Assembly (NCBI GenBank): GCA_963601185.1
Contig: CAVCEE010000007.1
Coordinates: forward strand, 1 to 64,000
Direction: 5' to 3'
DNA from: Limisoma sp963601185
GTDB lineage: Bacteria; Bacteroidota; Bacteroidia; Bacteroidales; Muribaculaceae
Length of the DNA: 64,000 nt
The notes under the pieces are model-generated. The model worked only from the letters and a program-made list of their open reading frames with translations. It ran no database searches and had not been told where the DNA came from. A program made the translations under genes and the position numbers. Below are positions 63,145 through 64,000 of the stretch, one piece after another (position 1 is the first letter of the stretch; every line of letters begins with the position of its first letter).

Positions 63145-64000
63145 TTATAATATAATTTTTTGTCCGTTTACAATGTATATGCCTTTTCCGAAGCCAGTGA
63201 TGTGGTTTTCGCCTTGGTTGACAGGGCAAGTGTATGCTCTGCCGTCGATTGACACTACGGAAACGGTTGTTGCTTCAGGAGCGAGGACGTAGATTACGCC
63301 GTCGGCGGCAAACACGCGCATCTGGCTAGCCACTGCGCCGTTGACTGAAGCCTCAGAAGGAGTGATTACGTGGTCAATGCCCGAAACAGTGTAGTAGCCG
63401 CCGTTCTGGAATGCGAGGTCGGATGTTTGAGGGCTGCCTGTATTGCTAAAGATGATGTGGGTAGGCATATCGGCAGAGTCAGGAGTGCCGCTGTAGACCC
63501 ATTTCCAGATTTTATTGCCGTTGGCTGCTGTGCCCATCAGTGTGGCGCGTTCGCCCGGCCATTTGCCGCCGGTGTAGTTAGTGCCGGTGTTGTTGCTCCA
63601 GCACCATACGCTCACCTTCTTGTAACTGCCGTCGGCAGGAGCCTCGAAGAAGGCTGCCATCTCACCAATGTTGAATTGCGGAGTGTAAGGGTTCAAATCC
63701 TCGCTGTCGCCGCCTGAACCGCCGCCGTCTTCAGTGGTTTCTTCCTGAGTGCCGTCGTAGGATGGCTGTGGCTTGCTTGCAGGGGCAGAGCCGTAGAGGA
63801 ACTGACCGTCTTCGCCGACCTTGCCGGGGGCAGAGGTGAGGGCGGTGTTGAGTACGTAGACACGCATATTGCCACGGCCTGAGCAGGAAGCGGTGAGAGT
63901 GCCGTTGGTAACAGTTTTGGTGTCGCCAGTGATGGCGTCAACGTATGTGCCGTTCTCGATGCCGGTGAATGTCGCGCCGCCGGAGATTGTAACGAGTACG
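63145..64000 (-). CDS. GH13 alpha-amylase C-terminal part with CBM26-like module, 5' end outside window
   Basis: The frame has no stop up to the right window edge, so this is the C-terminal ~284 residues of a longer protein; the ATG at 63867 is internal. The first visible part (NGTYVDAITGDTKTVTNGTL, CSGRGNMRVYVLNTA) is the C-terminal beta-domain of Bacteroidales alpha-amylases. A Gly/Glu-rich linker (TEDGGGSGGDSEDLNP) leads to a CBM26-like starch-binding module (AFFEAPADGSYKKVSVWCWS, KWPGERATLMG, NKIWKWVYSG). The end (VSIDGRAYTCPVNQGENHIT ... GIYIVNGQKIIL) is a sorting tail, so a secreted amylase is inferred. The catalytic domain cannot be seen. Confidence 0.78.
   Translation of the reverse strand, partial: VLVTISGGATFTGIENGTYVDAITGDTKTVTNGTLTASCSGRGNMRVYVLNTALTSAPGKVGEDGQFLYGSAPASKPQPSYDGTQEETTEDGGGSGGDSEDLNPYTPQFNIGEMAAFFEAPADGSYKKVSVWCWSNNTGTNYTGGKWPGERATLMGTAANGNKIWKWVYSGTPDSADMPTHIIFSNTGSPQTSDLAFQNGGYYTVSGIDHVITPSEASVNGAVASQMRVFAADGVIYVLAPEATTVSVVSIDGRAYTCPVNQGENHITGFGKGIYIVNGQKIIL

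Overview
The window is a Bacteroidales chromosome segment. Support comes from a SusC/SusD pair, many lipoproteins with LxxC boxes, eight secreted proteins ending in a type A (T9SS-like) sorting domain, and -7 promoter boxes of the form TAnnTTTG with A-rich leaders instead of strong Shine-Dalgarno sites. The mostly GC-rich coding and the gene content would fit Muribaculaceae or a Prevotellaceae relative, but I cannot fix the family. I see no rRNA, tRNA, transposase, integrase or CRISPR array.

Layout. 1-1.3 kb: 3' part of a DpnII-like GATC restriction-modification system. 1.4-4.0 kb: housekeeping genes (TPR membrane protein, folB, beta-helix lipoprotein). 4.1-9.0 kb: sufBCDS iron-sulfur assembly operon. 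9.0-22.9 kb: two tandem pairs of large secreted paralogues (P1/P2 and P3/P4) flanking an outer-membrane barrel gene, an orphan phage-type major capsid gene with a small acidic partner gene, and an EamA transporter. 23.2-24.5 kb: a 76-bp-period array of promoter and hairpin units leading into an acyltransferase gene. 24.6-28.1 kb: operon of a GH3-family protein, alkaline phosphatase and a sirtuin. 28.3-32.5 kb: an AT-rich island with two unlike DNA methyltransferases, a solo winged-helix protein and an internally duplicated protein that is probably a restriction endonuclease. 32.8-36 kb: a secreted propeller-like protein and an AAA/DUF4143 ATPase behind a 32-bp-period repeat. 36-46.7 kb: a polysaccharide utilisation locus (SusC, SusD, two surface lipoproteins, a GHL10 hydrolase). 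47.5-54.2 kb: an RND tripartite efflux operon with a convergent AraC regulator gene. 54.3-62 kb: a giant GH81 beta-1,3-glucanase and a discoidin-domain protein. 62.7-64 kb: a tiny Ala-rich lipoprotein and the 3' end of a GH13 alpha-amylase with a CBM26-like module.

The genes describe a glycan-foraging, cell-surface-rich gut-type anaerobe with two acquired restriction systems. The least explained elements are the orphan capsid pair at 15.0-16.8 kb, the duplicated secreted pairs around it, the duplicated putative endonuclease, the promoter/hairpin array at 23.2-23.5 kb whose stems change sequence but keep their shape, and a G8 tract in the promoter spacer of the barrel gene at 14.9 kb. A family of intergenic palindromic repeats recurs at about 23.1, 34.4, 47.1-47.3 and 62.5 kb.
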